Below, piece after piece: positions 1-9,600 of a DNA stretch of 64,000 nucleotides (position 1 is the stretch's first letter; every line of letters begins with the position of its first letter). The DNA comes from Isoetes taiwanensis (taxonomy: Eukaryota; Streptophyta; Lycopodiopsida; Isoetales; Isoetaceae). The notes below the pieces were generated by a model. That model did not search any database, was not told the DNA's origin, and saw nothing but the letters and a program-made list of their open reading frames with translations. A program made the position numbers and the translations under genes. The stretch spans positions 30,797,166 through 30,861,165 of the forward strand of contig JAJEKV010000003.1 of the NCBI GenBank assembly GCA_021234155.1. The letters run 5' to 3'.

Positions 1-1600
1 GAACAAAGCAGATTTTAACCTAACCTGTTTTTACGTGCCATGGATGAGACGTGACTCCTTTTGTATTGGGATGGCAGGTCATTTCAAGATGGGTGACCTA
101 ATGTCCAGGCTATACTAGAATGGCAAGCCTATATACAAGGATGCATACTCCATGGGTGGGGTCTTTTTGGCAAGTTGTAGAAAAGATGCAATACTTTAGA
201 AGACGTAATTCTAGGCAGCTTAAAATTTCATTCCAGAATTTTTAGCTGACCTGGTGGAGCCGCGAGTGGCGTCACCAGGTCTGCTAAAAATTTGGAATGA
301 AATTTTATGATGCTTTTATAAATTCTTATGTTGACTTTATAAAAGCATAAAGAATTTCTACTTTATTCCAAAATCTTTATGCAAGAACATATACCTTTGC
401 AAACCTACCTAATATCGATAAGTACAAGGCTTTGTAAGTCAAAATGTTAGTGCCATCTTTTCATTTCTTACCCCTTTGCTGGCCCCTGTTTTTGTATCGT
501 TTGTATCGTAACTTTGGGGCAAATGCTTTCTTGGCAACTACATATATTCCTGTTCACGTTTTTTCAAACAATATTTAGACAATATTAGTCAGTCAGTTTT
601 TGCCACATATTTAGAATAGATTTGAGGTTTGGTTCACACTAGATGATTTTTATTTTTTTTTTGGTCGAATCTCCCTTTTAGTTCTCTATAGTACATACCT
701 TGATGAAAAACATATCGAAGAAATTTTTTTCCCTTGGTAGAAAAGATATTCATGAAACGCACCGCGCCTATACACATGGGATGAACCATGTTTAAGTGAA
801 CAATGTGAGTCCGAACCTTGCACTATCCAACGGGGCACACATGAGATAGAGAGAGAAAGAGGGTTAGACCATTTAACTTCAGCGTATGCTAATGCCATGG
901 TCCTAGCTTACAAGTTAAGAGGGGATTTTTGGATATTGAGTCACGGGGCCTTTTCTAGTGTTACACTTTCCTGTCTAAAGAAGATGGATGTCATCCTCGG
1001 CATCGTTACTATTAATGCAACAAGATCATCTAAAAAATTCTAATTAGGCAAAAATAACACCTTATTAAGAAAAATATCCAAAAGAACAGAAGGTCATAAA
1101 ATTTAGGCATATCACAAGTTTTAAGTCTAGAAGCACATTTCCTAGACATGATGTCTGTTTGGTTTAGAAATTTGAATGGAGAAATTCCTCTTCATGTCCT
1201 CTTTGATTTCCCAGGCAGCTTCTTCTTCATTTGCAAATTGTCACTGGATCAAGTTTCCTTTGCATGTCGTCCTCCTTGTAACTGCCAATTCCCTTGGTTG
1301 AAGGAGAGTTCAAGAAGATTGTGATTCCATATTGATGCTGGCGGAGATATTGAGCTTCCCTAGTTATTACCCTGGTTGAAGTTGCAAAGCTTACATGTGG
1401 GTGAAAGCACAATATTGGGGGACAAAAATGCGCATGACAAGCACCCCTTCAGCACCCCCCCCAAAGAAGTTTTCTTTCCCTCCTTTTTTTTCCCTCCCTT
1501 TTTTTTCATTGCGTTCTTGCTTTACCCTAAAATCCTTTTGGCGCACATTTTCTGCGTGAAGCCAGAGCTATGATTTCATGCTATGATTTGAGGCCAGAGC
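1..1600. other. Non-coding flank without a recognisable gene
   Basis: AT-rich sequence with short open frames that show no recognisable domain or codon bias. Apart from the palindromes at 221-347 and homopolymer runs near 650 and 1490, nothing can be assigned. Confidence 0.6.
221..347. repeat. Long near-perfect hairpin followed by a second palindrome
   Basis: The left arm 221-256 and right arm 273-307 are reverse complements over about 35 nt with about two differences (inner part GACCTGGTG / CACCAGGTC). They enclose a GC-rich 16-nt loop. Directly after, TGCTTTTATAAA (311-322) and TTTATAAAAGCA (336-347) form a perfect 12-bp inverted repeat. The first could be a foldback MITE or a small-RNA precursor; no flanking duplication was identified. 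Confidence 0.75.
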
Positions 1601-1618
1601 TATAAACTTTAGCTGCCA

Positions 1619-4038
1619 ATGAATCACTGGTACTTTCTCATAATTGCCATGCCTGCTATGATGTTGCAGCTGGGTACAAACCCTGTAGAGGATTTAGTTG
1701 AAGATCGGCGTCTCGACAAAGAACCAAGCAAGCCGCCTACCATACAAGATGTAAAACTCCATGTCTGTGTGTTTAGCTTCCTGATTTTTCTGTTTGTCTT
1801 TGAAGTTAAGAAAGATTCAAGAATCAAGATTTATTTGTTTTGTTCTTTTTTAAGTTGAATCGCCTAACTTTTCTGATGCTTGCTTTGCAGATGAAGAAAG
1901 CTTACACAGTCCAGCAGTTTGTAGAATATTGTGGCTTGTGCAATGAGGGCAAGGATCCAAGCACTATAACTTGGGCAGATTGCACCAGGGGTGATTTTTT
2001 GACAGTTTGGATTGGGGAAGTGAAGAAAGACAACAAGATAAAAGCATCAGCAATTAGGCCAGAGTTTGAACATCGTCTGAAGGATTTGATTAATAGGGTT
2101 TATCAAGATGGTTTGAAAAACAATGAGGCCAGAACTATTTTTGCCCGTGCATTTGCTTGGCAGCACACCAGAAGAGCTGAATCGAACCCAAGTAAGTATT
2201 TGTTGGATTGGGCTATCTTTGCTTTTGAAAGAATTGAGATTTCAAACAGGAACAAAAAAAAAAAAAAAAAAACAGATCAAGTAGACACTACTTTGGAGAA
2301 TATTCATAACGGGTGTTTCTTATTTAGAAGCTGACTATTTAGCTTTTGAAGATTCCATTAAGTCTCTGCAGCAGCAAATCAAAGAGGTTGAAGTTGAGAA
2401 AATTAGAAATCTGCAGGTTTTGATAAGGCTGCAACCTCTATTTCCAAGTCTATTAAAAATGTTAAACTTGATATTCAGCTTTTGGTTGAAGACTTTCCAG
2501 AGGAGGATAATGCTATTGCTAAGCTTTCTGATGATGAATCTAAGCTTGGTTTGTCTTTGCTCACAATTCTGAAAAGGAAAAAACAGGCTGACAATAGTAA
2601 AGCAATGGAGGAGAAGTTAACAGATTTGAACAATGCCTTGCAGGCCAAAATGTTAGATTTTTCTGAATACAAAGAGAAGGCTAAAAATTTGCAGCACCTT
2701 CATGAGCACTATGCTAGCAGAAGCATTATTAGACCGAGTTCTGGTAAGGTGACAGTGATTAATCTTCTTTCTGGTTGTCAAGTATGTGGTTTTGATTTCA
2801 ATCTAGATTATACATTACGTGTTGAATTGAATTGTGGACACAAGTATCACTTGTTTTGTTTCCAAGTTTGTATGGAGAACCTTCTTTGCATAGTTTGCAA
2901 GAGTGAAGTGCCTACAGAATTATATGTTGAGCTTGGCTAGCTGGATTTCTTACCTAGCAACAAGAGTAAGTAAGAACCTCTTGCTCATGAAGAAGACGAT
3001 GAAGACATAGAGGATGATCAAGTCTCTGAACCTGAACCTGTGAAGGTCAAGAGACGTATAACAAGATCTATGACATCACCCAAGAAAGGTTAGTATGTTG
3101 ATAAATGTGTATATTAATTGCAGTTTATAAACCTTACAGCCTTGTATTTTTTGCAGTTGATGCTAAGAGGAAAAGGAAGGGAGAAGAACATGCTATCTTG
3201 TAGCTTCTAAGGATCAAACAGGTCCACGGATTTCTGAAGTTGAACCTGCACCAATACTAATAGAATCCTTACCAATTGTAGAAGAAGATGGACAAAAGAA
3301 ACTCCCTAATGTTCGTAAAGGTAGATCTAGTAAATGGAATGCACGTGAGCATGTATCTGCAGTTTCTGGTGAGTGTTCTAGCGATAAAATAATGTTATTT
3401 TTGTTTGTATTTCTAACTTACTTACCTTACAGATAAGCCAAAGAGTACAAAGAAGGCTGGACCAAAAAGTAAGCAGCCAGTGGTTACCAAAAAAAAATGT
3501 GGGGAGAATACACCTGCCAAAGAAGTGCCAAAGGATTCTAAGAAGAACCTACAACAGGATGCTCCCACAGGTATACATGTGCTACATTTCATTTCAAATA
3601 ATAATGTGCTATTAATTTGCAGATATTGATTCTCATTTTCTGCTGCTAGATGATACTTTAAGCAACCAAGCTGAGTCCTTCAACTCTAGCCAGATTGCAA
3701 ATTTGTGGTTTGAACTAGCAGCATCTACAATTGCTTCTATACAACCTTCAATTGCTGATGCACCATCATTTCCAGCACCTTCAACCGCCCCTGTAATTGC
3801 AGCACCTCTAGTTCTAGCACCTTTAGTTCCAGCACAGGTGGAAGCCACTGTACCTTTAGTGCAAGCTCCTTCATTTGCATCTCTTCATGTTCCTCTTGAA
3901 GTTGTAATACCGTTAGTTGAAGCCCCTTTAGCTCAAGCATCTTCAATTCCATCTCTTCCTGTTCCTGTTCGAGTTGCAGTACCTTCAATTCCATCTGTTG
4001 CTGCCCTCGTGATGATGACAGTGATGAAGAAGCCATGA
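1619..4038 (+). pseudogene. Broken multi-exon gene with a RING-like zinc finger, unknown function
   Basis: Plausible exons are 1619-1750, 1891-2191 and 2328 onward, with GT-AG borders (CAAGAT/gtaaaa, tttgcag/ATGAAG, ACCCAA/gtaagt, tatttag/AAGCTG), and the reading frame is kept across the joins. The protein has an unrecognised N-terminal domain (YTVQQFVEYCGLC...), a coiled-coil stretch, then a RING-like cysteine/histidine finger near 2776-2925 (CQVC, then CGHKYHLFC, then CIVC). A one-base frame change near 2416 and a TAG at 2938 interrupt the frame. Acidic and basic segments (VKRRITRSMTSPKK) and a P/A/V-rich repeat region (3703-4038) follow in further small exons. It could be a decayed host gene or an accessory gene of a transposon together with the convergent gene at 5123-6655. 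Confidence 0.5.
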
Positions 4039-4336
4039 CACTGGAACAGTTTGTTAAACAGAAGAAGATCTCTTTACACTTGCCAAGTTTGTAACTTATT
4101 GATCTTGCAACTACATCTATGTGTATGTTAATTCAGTTTCATGTTTCTAATATACAGAGTGAAGATCCCTTTTTAAATGCACATGAACTACAATGTTTTT
4201 TTTTGTACAGGATGAATGTCAATCCATTGACACTATGTCAATGATTTTGTACTTGCCTATTTTGTAAAGGCAGAAAGCTTGAACCTTTCACAATGTAAAT
4301 GCCTTGTAAATGAATGCAATATTTATGGTTTTCAAA

Positions 4337-4543
4337 TTTGTGAGCAGTCTTCTTCATGAATATGTGGGTTGCAACAGGTTTAATGTGCTGAAACTTTGAG
4401 GGTTAGCATTTTTTACTTCAATACTTGTTTACGTGAGCTTTTAGCAATTTGTGAGCAGTCTTCTTCATGAATATGTGGTTTGCAACAGGTTAAATGTGCT
4501 GAAACTTTGAGGGTTAGCCTTTTTTACTTGAATACTTGTTTAC
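4337..4543. repeat. Tandem direct repeat, two copies of about 96 bp
   Basis: 4337-4432 and 4448-4543 are nearly identical (both start TTTGTGAGCAGTCTTCTTCA and end ATACTTGTTTAC) and are separated by 15 bp. They lie just 3' of the RING-like gene. The following 4560-4860 is A-rich with degenerate repeats such as ACACAAGTTATTGAACT. Confidence 0.85.
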
Positions 4544-5122
4544 AATGGAATACTTGAAACACGAGACAAACACTACAAATACTGAATTGAACACTTTGAA
4601 CATGCAATTAAACACTAAATATTGAACACAAGTACACAAGTTTTGAACTGTTTAAATTACAAACACAAACAAGACAATATAAACACACAAGTTATTGAAC
4701 TCAATACAAAAACACAAGTTATTGAACTCGAAATATTTAAACAACATCACTTGATGAAATAATGAAGACACTTAAACATTATTTATCAACACACCTAAAC
4801 ATTATACAACTGATCTAGGATGATAGAAAATAATGGACTTGTTTACTTGTAAAACTTCATTACTTAAGCGCTTGTTCATTTCATTGAACACCTGTTCCAT
4901 ACAGGCAGTTGACAATCCGGGCACCAAACAAGAAAAGCAAGAGAAAGGAAGACACTTGATCAATATTGAAACACTTGATATTAAAACACTTTAAATTTTT
5001 TATAACAATGGTTGAAACAATGGTTACAATATGGTTCTGTTACTATTGATAGAAAAAGAAGGCTGAAACAACACATGAACCATATGGTTCACTATTTAGA
5101 TAGAAGAGACAGTTGCCCAAGT

Positions 5123-6655
5123 TTACAATGTTATATTAACATTTATGCATGGATTCACTTCACTGCATGAATCCTCCTCTGTACTAGGGCTGGCAACGAG
5201 TGCCTCGGATGAAGGAGGAGGCAAATATTCAATAATCTGCTCATGTGCATCATCTGAGAGGCAGAACACACCCTTCTCACCATGTGCAGCCTGCAATTCA
5301 ACCTTTGCACAAACTACAAGGTGTGTATAGCAAGTTGCATCAGGCATATTGTCTAACAGCTCATACTTACCATCTCCGATGAACTTGTAATACTTACCTG
5401 ACAAGATAACCTCCTGCCTGTTGAACTTAGAGCCCCAATAGTCCTTAAATGCATGTTGCACAATGTGCTTAGGTTCAGTGCACTTGATTATCCAAAAATG
5501 CACATTCTCATCATTTCCTTCCTCTGCATTCACAACAAAGTTATCACCTACTTCAACCATTTCTGCTTTCCATTGATTGTCCCCCTCATACTGCACATGG
5601 TGGACAGGAGACTCCTACTCGAAGACCATAAGAATCAAGGTTGACAATGAATAATCTCCAAGCCGAGATGCATGTCTACATTTAGACCATAATTCTCTCC
5701 AACAAAATCTGCAAAAGCATGAGAGATGCCTATGTGCCATTTCAGTTGGCCTATCTTGGCAGTAAGTGTGTGAATCTTTTTTTGTACCTGCTAAAGTATC
5801 ACATTCATATGGCAAATCTCTGTTCACACCACCCAACTTAACAAGCCAGAAGAACCTAAAATAAATGGTTTTGGGTGTAAGAAATAATTTCAATATAAAA
5901 TTACTCAACACTATGGAATAAAACTAATACCTTTGTATGTTGCATTCCTTTGAAGTTTGTTTGCAGCTGAAATAAGAATTGAGAAAGTTGACAACATCTT
6001 CAGAATTCCTTAAGGGTGTGCTGTCCCTTTTAAGCATTTCACTCGTCAATATTCTTTTGATGACAGCTCTAGCCCCGTCATGCTCCCCTTTACCATGTGA
6101 TGTGGCAAAAAAGTTCCACTGCAACTTAATCTCCTTGAGCTTGTAGAATCTGCCTAAGAAGTAGAGAGCTCTAGAAGATTTGAACTGGGAGGCACATCCA
6201 TCAGAACAGAACACATGTTTTGACAAATTAACTCCCCTGCTCAACAAAAACTCGTGATGTTTTTGCAAACAATGCTGGACAAATAAACTGTCATGTTTCT
6301 TGTCGTCCGATATGTAGAAATGCATCTCTTTGACAATTTTTCTGTCACCAATCTTGATGTGTGGGATTTCAGAATCTTCGGCATGTCTGTAAGTGATATG
6401 AACTAGGATGGAACATTGGTCATTATGCCAATGCATGCTTTGGATTTCCTGTTGAACTTTGAAGGAGAAATTCTCGGCAAAATCTATAACAGAAACCACA
6501 GTACCTTTTGGAAATGTTTGAAGACAGTTTTTAAATTGTTCTGCTTGCCACGTAGCTGTGTAATTATGTGGAATGAACTGCTTCATGACAGATTCAGCAT
6601 GAGACATGAACTCGATGTCCGAGCCACTTCTGGGCCCGTCCAACCTCCAACGCAT
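5123..6655 (-). pseudogene. DDE-like transposase of the SHGKG..DG family, exon-split
   Basis: Exon 6655-5938 encodes VVSVIDFAENFSFKVQQEIQ, later VFCSDGCASQFKSSRALYFL and FFATSHGKGEHDGARAVIKR. This order (acidic residue in a DFxENF box, SDG..SQFK, then FFATSHGKG..DG) is typical of a widespread family of uncharacterised transposase-like proteins that I know mainly from invertebrate genomes. A donor (ACAAAG/gtatta) and acceptor (attttag/GTTCTT) join it to 5866-5615, which has a Cys/His-rich tail (LSCFCRFCWRELWSKC). A C-terminal piece (5596-5123) is separated by a stop or frame change near 5605. The N-terminus upstream of 6655 is not resolved. It is convergent with the RING-like gene, so the two may belong to one transposon. 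Terminal repeats were not found. Confidence 0.6.
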
Positions 6656-7288
6656 GTTGGAGGTACTTCAAGACAAGAAGATTTTTCGCCATTGCCATAT
6701 AGAGGGGTAAAAGAAATGACTTCTGTAGCAAATTCTGCTTCGATGCCTCCATCATCTATTGATGCACTTCTCCCTACAGTAGTGTCTACCCCTCGGTGGC
6801 CATCCGATAGCATTACTTGAGTTACATGTGTTCGCTTCTCTAAGTGGTTGTGCAAAGGATTATCATCCCCGGTCATATCCTCTCACGTATCAAAGGCATT
6901 ATCCACCATGGTGGATAATAATCAGAAGGTGGCAGCATCCTATCTTCAAGAACTGCACGCTAAGCAAGCCTCCATAGATGTACAACTTCCACCAAAGAGG
7001 ATCTATGAAGCGCAGGAGTGTCGAGCGGGCCTTTGAGCATTTCGTGTTTCCAGTCGTGCAGATTAGTCATGAGGCCCATCAACGTCATGTGAAGCAACGT
7101 GTTGCATGCTCGGTGGTGTGCCACTTCACTAGCCCATTTTTAGACTTGAAGCGTATGGGTCGTGGTTGTTTGGACATCTTCGTAAATTGGGTCTTCAAGC
7201 TTATCAGTCCATCAAGCTTATAGCAAAAGATCAACAATGTTTTCTTCTCATGTTCGATTCGCCTGACCCAGGCGCCCAGCTCATTGAA
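6656..7288 (+). other. Pre-insertion sequence interrupted by E1 (left half)
   Basis: This segment continues at 20625 once E1 and one CGTGG target copy are removed. Short open frames run on the plus strand (6978-7223, 7166 to the insertion), but no known domain was recognised. Read across the junction, one frame stays open for only about 40 further codons. It may be part of an older repeat. Confidence 0.5.
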
Positions 7289-7293
7289 CGTGG

Positions 7294-8937
7294 TGTGACG
7301 TTCCAGCACAGTATACGCTCTCAGAACGTATACCGTACTGCCTCGTCACGCGTACACGCCACCCCGACTGACGTGTACGCCAACGTGTAGCCAGGCTAGT
7401 AGCCCTAGGGGGCAACGTGCAAGGAGTGTGCATTTTGCACATTCACTTAGGTGCACATTTTCCCATGTAGCCACTTTATGCCAAGTGGGTCATACCCTTA
7501 GGTGCAATTAATGTGCACATTTTCCAATGTGCACCTTCATTAATGTGCACACATTTCCATGTGGGCACATTTGGCCACCTAGCCATTAAAGGCAAGTGGG
7601 CCCATTCCCAATTATCCCACATGCCTAAAGGGGATAATTGGAAACCCTAGCCAACCCCATGTCTATTTAGGGAGGGAAACCCTAACTCACCCAATTTTCG
7701 TTTCTAGGGTTCCAGGACTCTGTTTGGGCTGGCCCAAAGGTCAAAACCGCCTCCCAGACGCTGTCTGAGAGAATTGCTTCATTAGTTTTCCTTGATTCGA
7801 GCATCTCAGCAAGATGGTCGAGCTCAGGTCAGGAGGAGGAATTCAAGGATCAGGTATTTAGGCAATTTAATAGTCTAAACCCCATTTCAGTCATAGAATC
7901 AGTAGGTTTAGCCTCTTAAATTGCCCATAGCAGCCCTCTAGATCTCTAGATAGCAGATTCTAACTAAAGAACCTAACTCTATGATGTAGATTAGATCTAG
8001 TTCTTTAGTTCTCTGTGAAGTATATGGATGATGTATCTCTATGAACTCCTTGTATTGGGAAGGGGGGTAGAGACCTAAGGCTTTGTAGTTGATGCTCCTA
8101 GAGTAGCCTCTCTAGCACACTGTAGATTCGGCTTGTGTACAAGAACCACACCTGGTTGTAGGTGAAGGGGCCAGACTGGCTAAGAAGGAGGTTCATGTCC
8201 TGACTCCTGAACGATCCCTCTGGTGTGTAAAGCCTACCAGGGATCATTGTGACTAGGTCTAATGGCTTACCACTGAGTGTGGGTAAGGCATGGGCTCGAC
8301 ACCCGTGAAGTGGTGTTCACTTTCCAGTTGGTTCAGTCGAATACGGGCAGTGGCCCTCTAGTCACCTTGAGTCAGAATGTAGATCTTTGGAGGGAGTGAT
8401 CCCTACCTGCCCCATCAGAACTGGGGAGATGAAACCCAGGAGTAGCCCTCTTGGCTGCGCATCCGGCGGGCTACAGTCAGGTCCTGACACTTTTCAGCCT
8501 ACTCTGCAAAGTGTGCACAGGAGGGGCGGGTGGAGTGGACAACCCTATGCCATGTTCATATGCCAGCCAAATCCATCGCCATGAATTCTGTCTGCAATGA
8601 ACTCTGGAGACCCCAGCCGTCAGTCATCCCCTTGAGCCTGAGCCTTGGGTAGGATTTCCTATGTATATTGTGCTCACCCTTGTCTATGCAGATGTGATGG
8701 ACCACCCTTCGAGGTGGATATATGCTCTTATGTTATATACTGACATGTATGTTTATGCTTCCGCAGCTAGGTAGGCCCCGAGGGAGACGGGGTAGAATGA
8801 CACCTTCACTCTTCCCACTGGGACTCGTTACGGGTGCAGTGATTGTGGAGGGCCCTGTATCAGTATGGAGCTGGTATGGGGGATGAACTCCTGTTTGTAT
8901 ACGGTGAGTGCACCGTATATGAGTAGGGGACGTCACA
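7294..8937 (+). repeat. 5' LTR of E1
   Basis: 1644 bp, termini TGTGACGT / ACGTCACA. A TATA-like TCTATTTAG lies near 7665. A mini-exon with ATG lies at 7814-7853. More than 1 kb of U5-like sequence follows. Two small hairpins sit near the end: CCACC-cTTCGa-GGTGG (8702-8717) and ATACGGTG/CACCGTAT (8899-8918). Compared with the 3' LTR, most of the length is very similar, but roughly bases 12-60 are almost unrelated and a 24-bp indel lies near 7435. Confidence 0.95.
7814..7853 (+). other. LTR-borne leader mini-exon (ATG + 13 codons + splice donor)
   Basis: The ATG opens a 40-nt exon encoding MVELRSGGGIQGS plus one base, followed by GTATTT. Exons of exactly 40 nt at the same place are present in the other LTRs with diverged codons: 19508-19547, 37262-37301, 45429-45468 (minus) and 60807-60846. 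In E1 the phase fits an acceptor AG at 13302-13303 that opens the gag frame. The exon shape is read directly; splicing is inferred. Confidence 0.7.
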
Positions 8938-8938
8938 G

Positions 8939-8950
8939 TGGTATCAGAGC
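8939..8950 (+). promoter_or_regulatory. Primer-binding site for initiator tRNA-Met (E1)
   Basis: TGGTATCAGAGC lies one base after the 5' LTR end. It is the standard plant retrotransposon primer site, complementary to the 3' end of tRNA-iMet. Confidence 0.95.
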
Positions 8951-9145
8951 AATGTTCTTGGCGACCAAGAGCAAAGCACTGACCATGTTCCCAGTAGTAC
9001 TAACTTGATAGGATCCTTAAACCTCGAAAAGTGGGAAAATTTTTTCCCATTTTTGTAGTAGATGCTAAGCTAGTAACATGACTGAAAATATAATGAAAAC
9101 ATAAAAAGACTGAAATTGGTGAGCCAACATCCAAAAAGTAGGGTG

Positions 9146-9212
9146 GTCTCACACGTCGCGCCAGGACAGGAAATGAGATTCTCATTTTCGGGCTGGGCGC
9201 AACGTGTGAGAC
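9146..9212. repeat. Accessory hairpin 1 of E1 (upstream of ORF1)
   Basis: Imperfect palindrome of 67 bp. The outer arms GTCTCACACGT and ACGTGTGAGAC are perfect, the inner arms GCGCCAG and CTGGGCGC pair with one bulge, and the AAATGAGA / TCTCATTT centre pairs too. First of four copies arranged as two pairs. Confidence 0.9.
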
Positions 9213-9346
9213 ATTCAGCTTAAACACACCAAAAAGTTATAAATTACAGAAAATTAACTTGATAATTCTAAATTTGAGTTAAGAATTAGTAGAATTAGCA
9301 TGTTATATGCGTAGAAAACATAAAATCTAGCAGTAGGCCCCACCAT

Positions 9347-9413
9347 GTCTCACACGTCGCGCCAGAGCAGGAAATGAGCTTCTCATTATCGGTCTGGGCG
9401 CAACGTGTGAGAC
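9347..9413. repeat. Accessory hairpin 2 of E1 (upstream of ORF1)
   Basis: Second 67-bp copy with the same outer arms, about 200 bp after the first and about 80 bp before the ORF1 TATA box. Confidence 0.9.
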
Positions 9414-9490
9414 CATGTTTAAATATAGGTGTTTTAGATGTTTTAGGCAACCCAAACAGGTAGTTTGAAGTTTGACCTAAAACCGACCCC

Positions 9491-9498
9491 TATAAATA
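9491..9498 (+). promoter_or_regulatory. TATA box of the ORF1 promoter
   Basis: TATAAATA in the context CCCCTATAAATAGACC, 103 bp before the ORF1 ATG. The same TATAAATAG with a CTCTCC-type leader recurs before ORF2, which suggests separate transcription units inside the element. Confidence 0.7.
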
Positions 9499-9600
9499 GA
9501 CCTAGACCCCCTCATTTTCTCGCGTACCCTGCTTAGAAGTCTGCTCTCCTTTGCCAAGGCGATTTTCTGGCGCATAGCTCGGATCGGCGAACCGTCAAAC

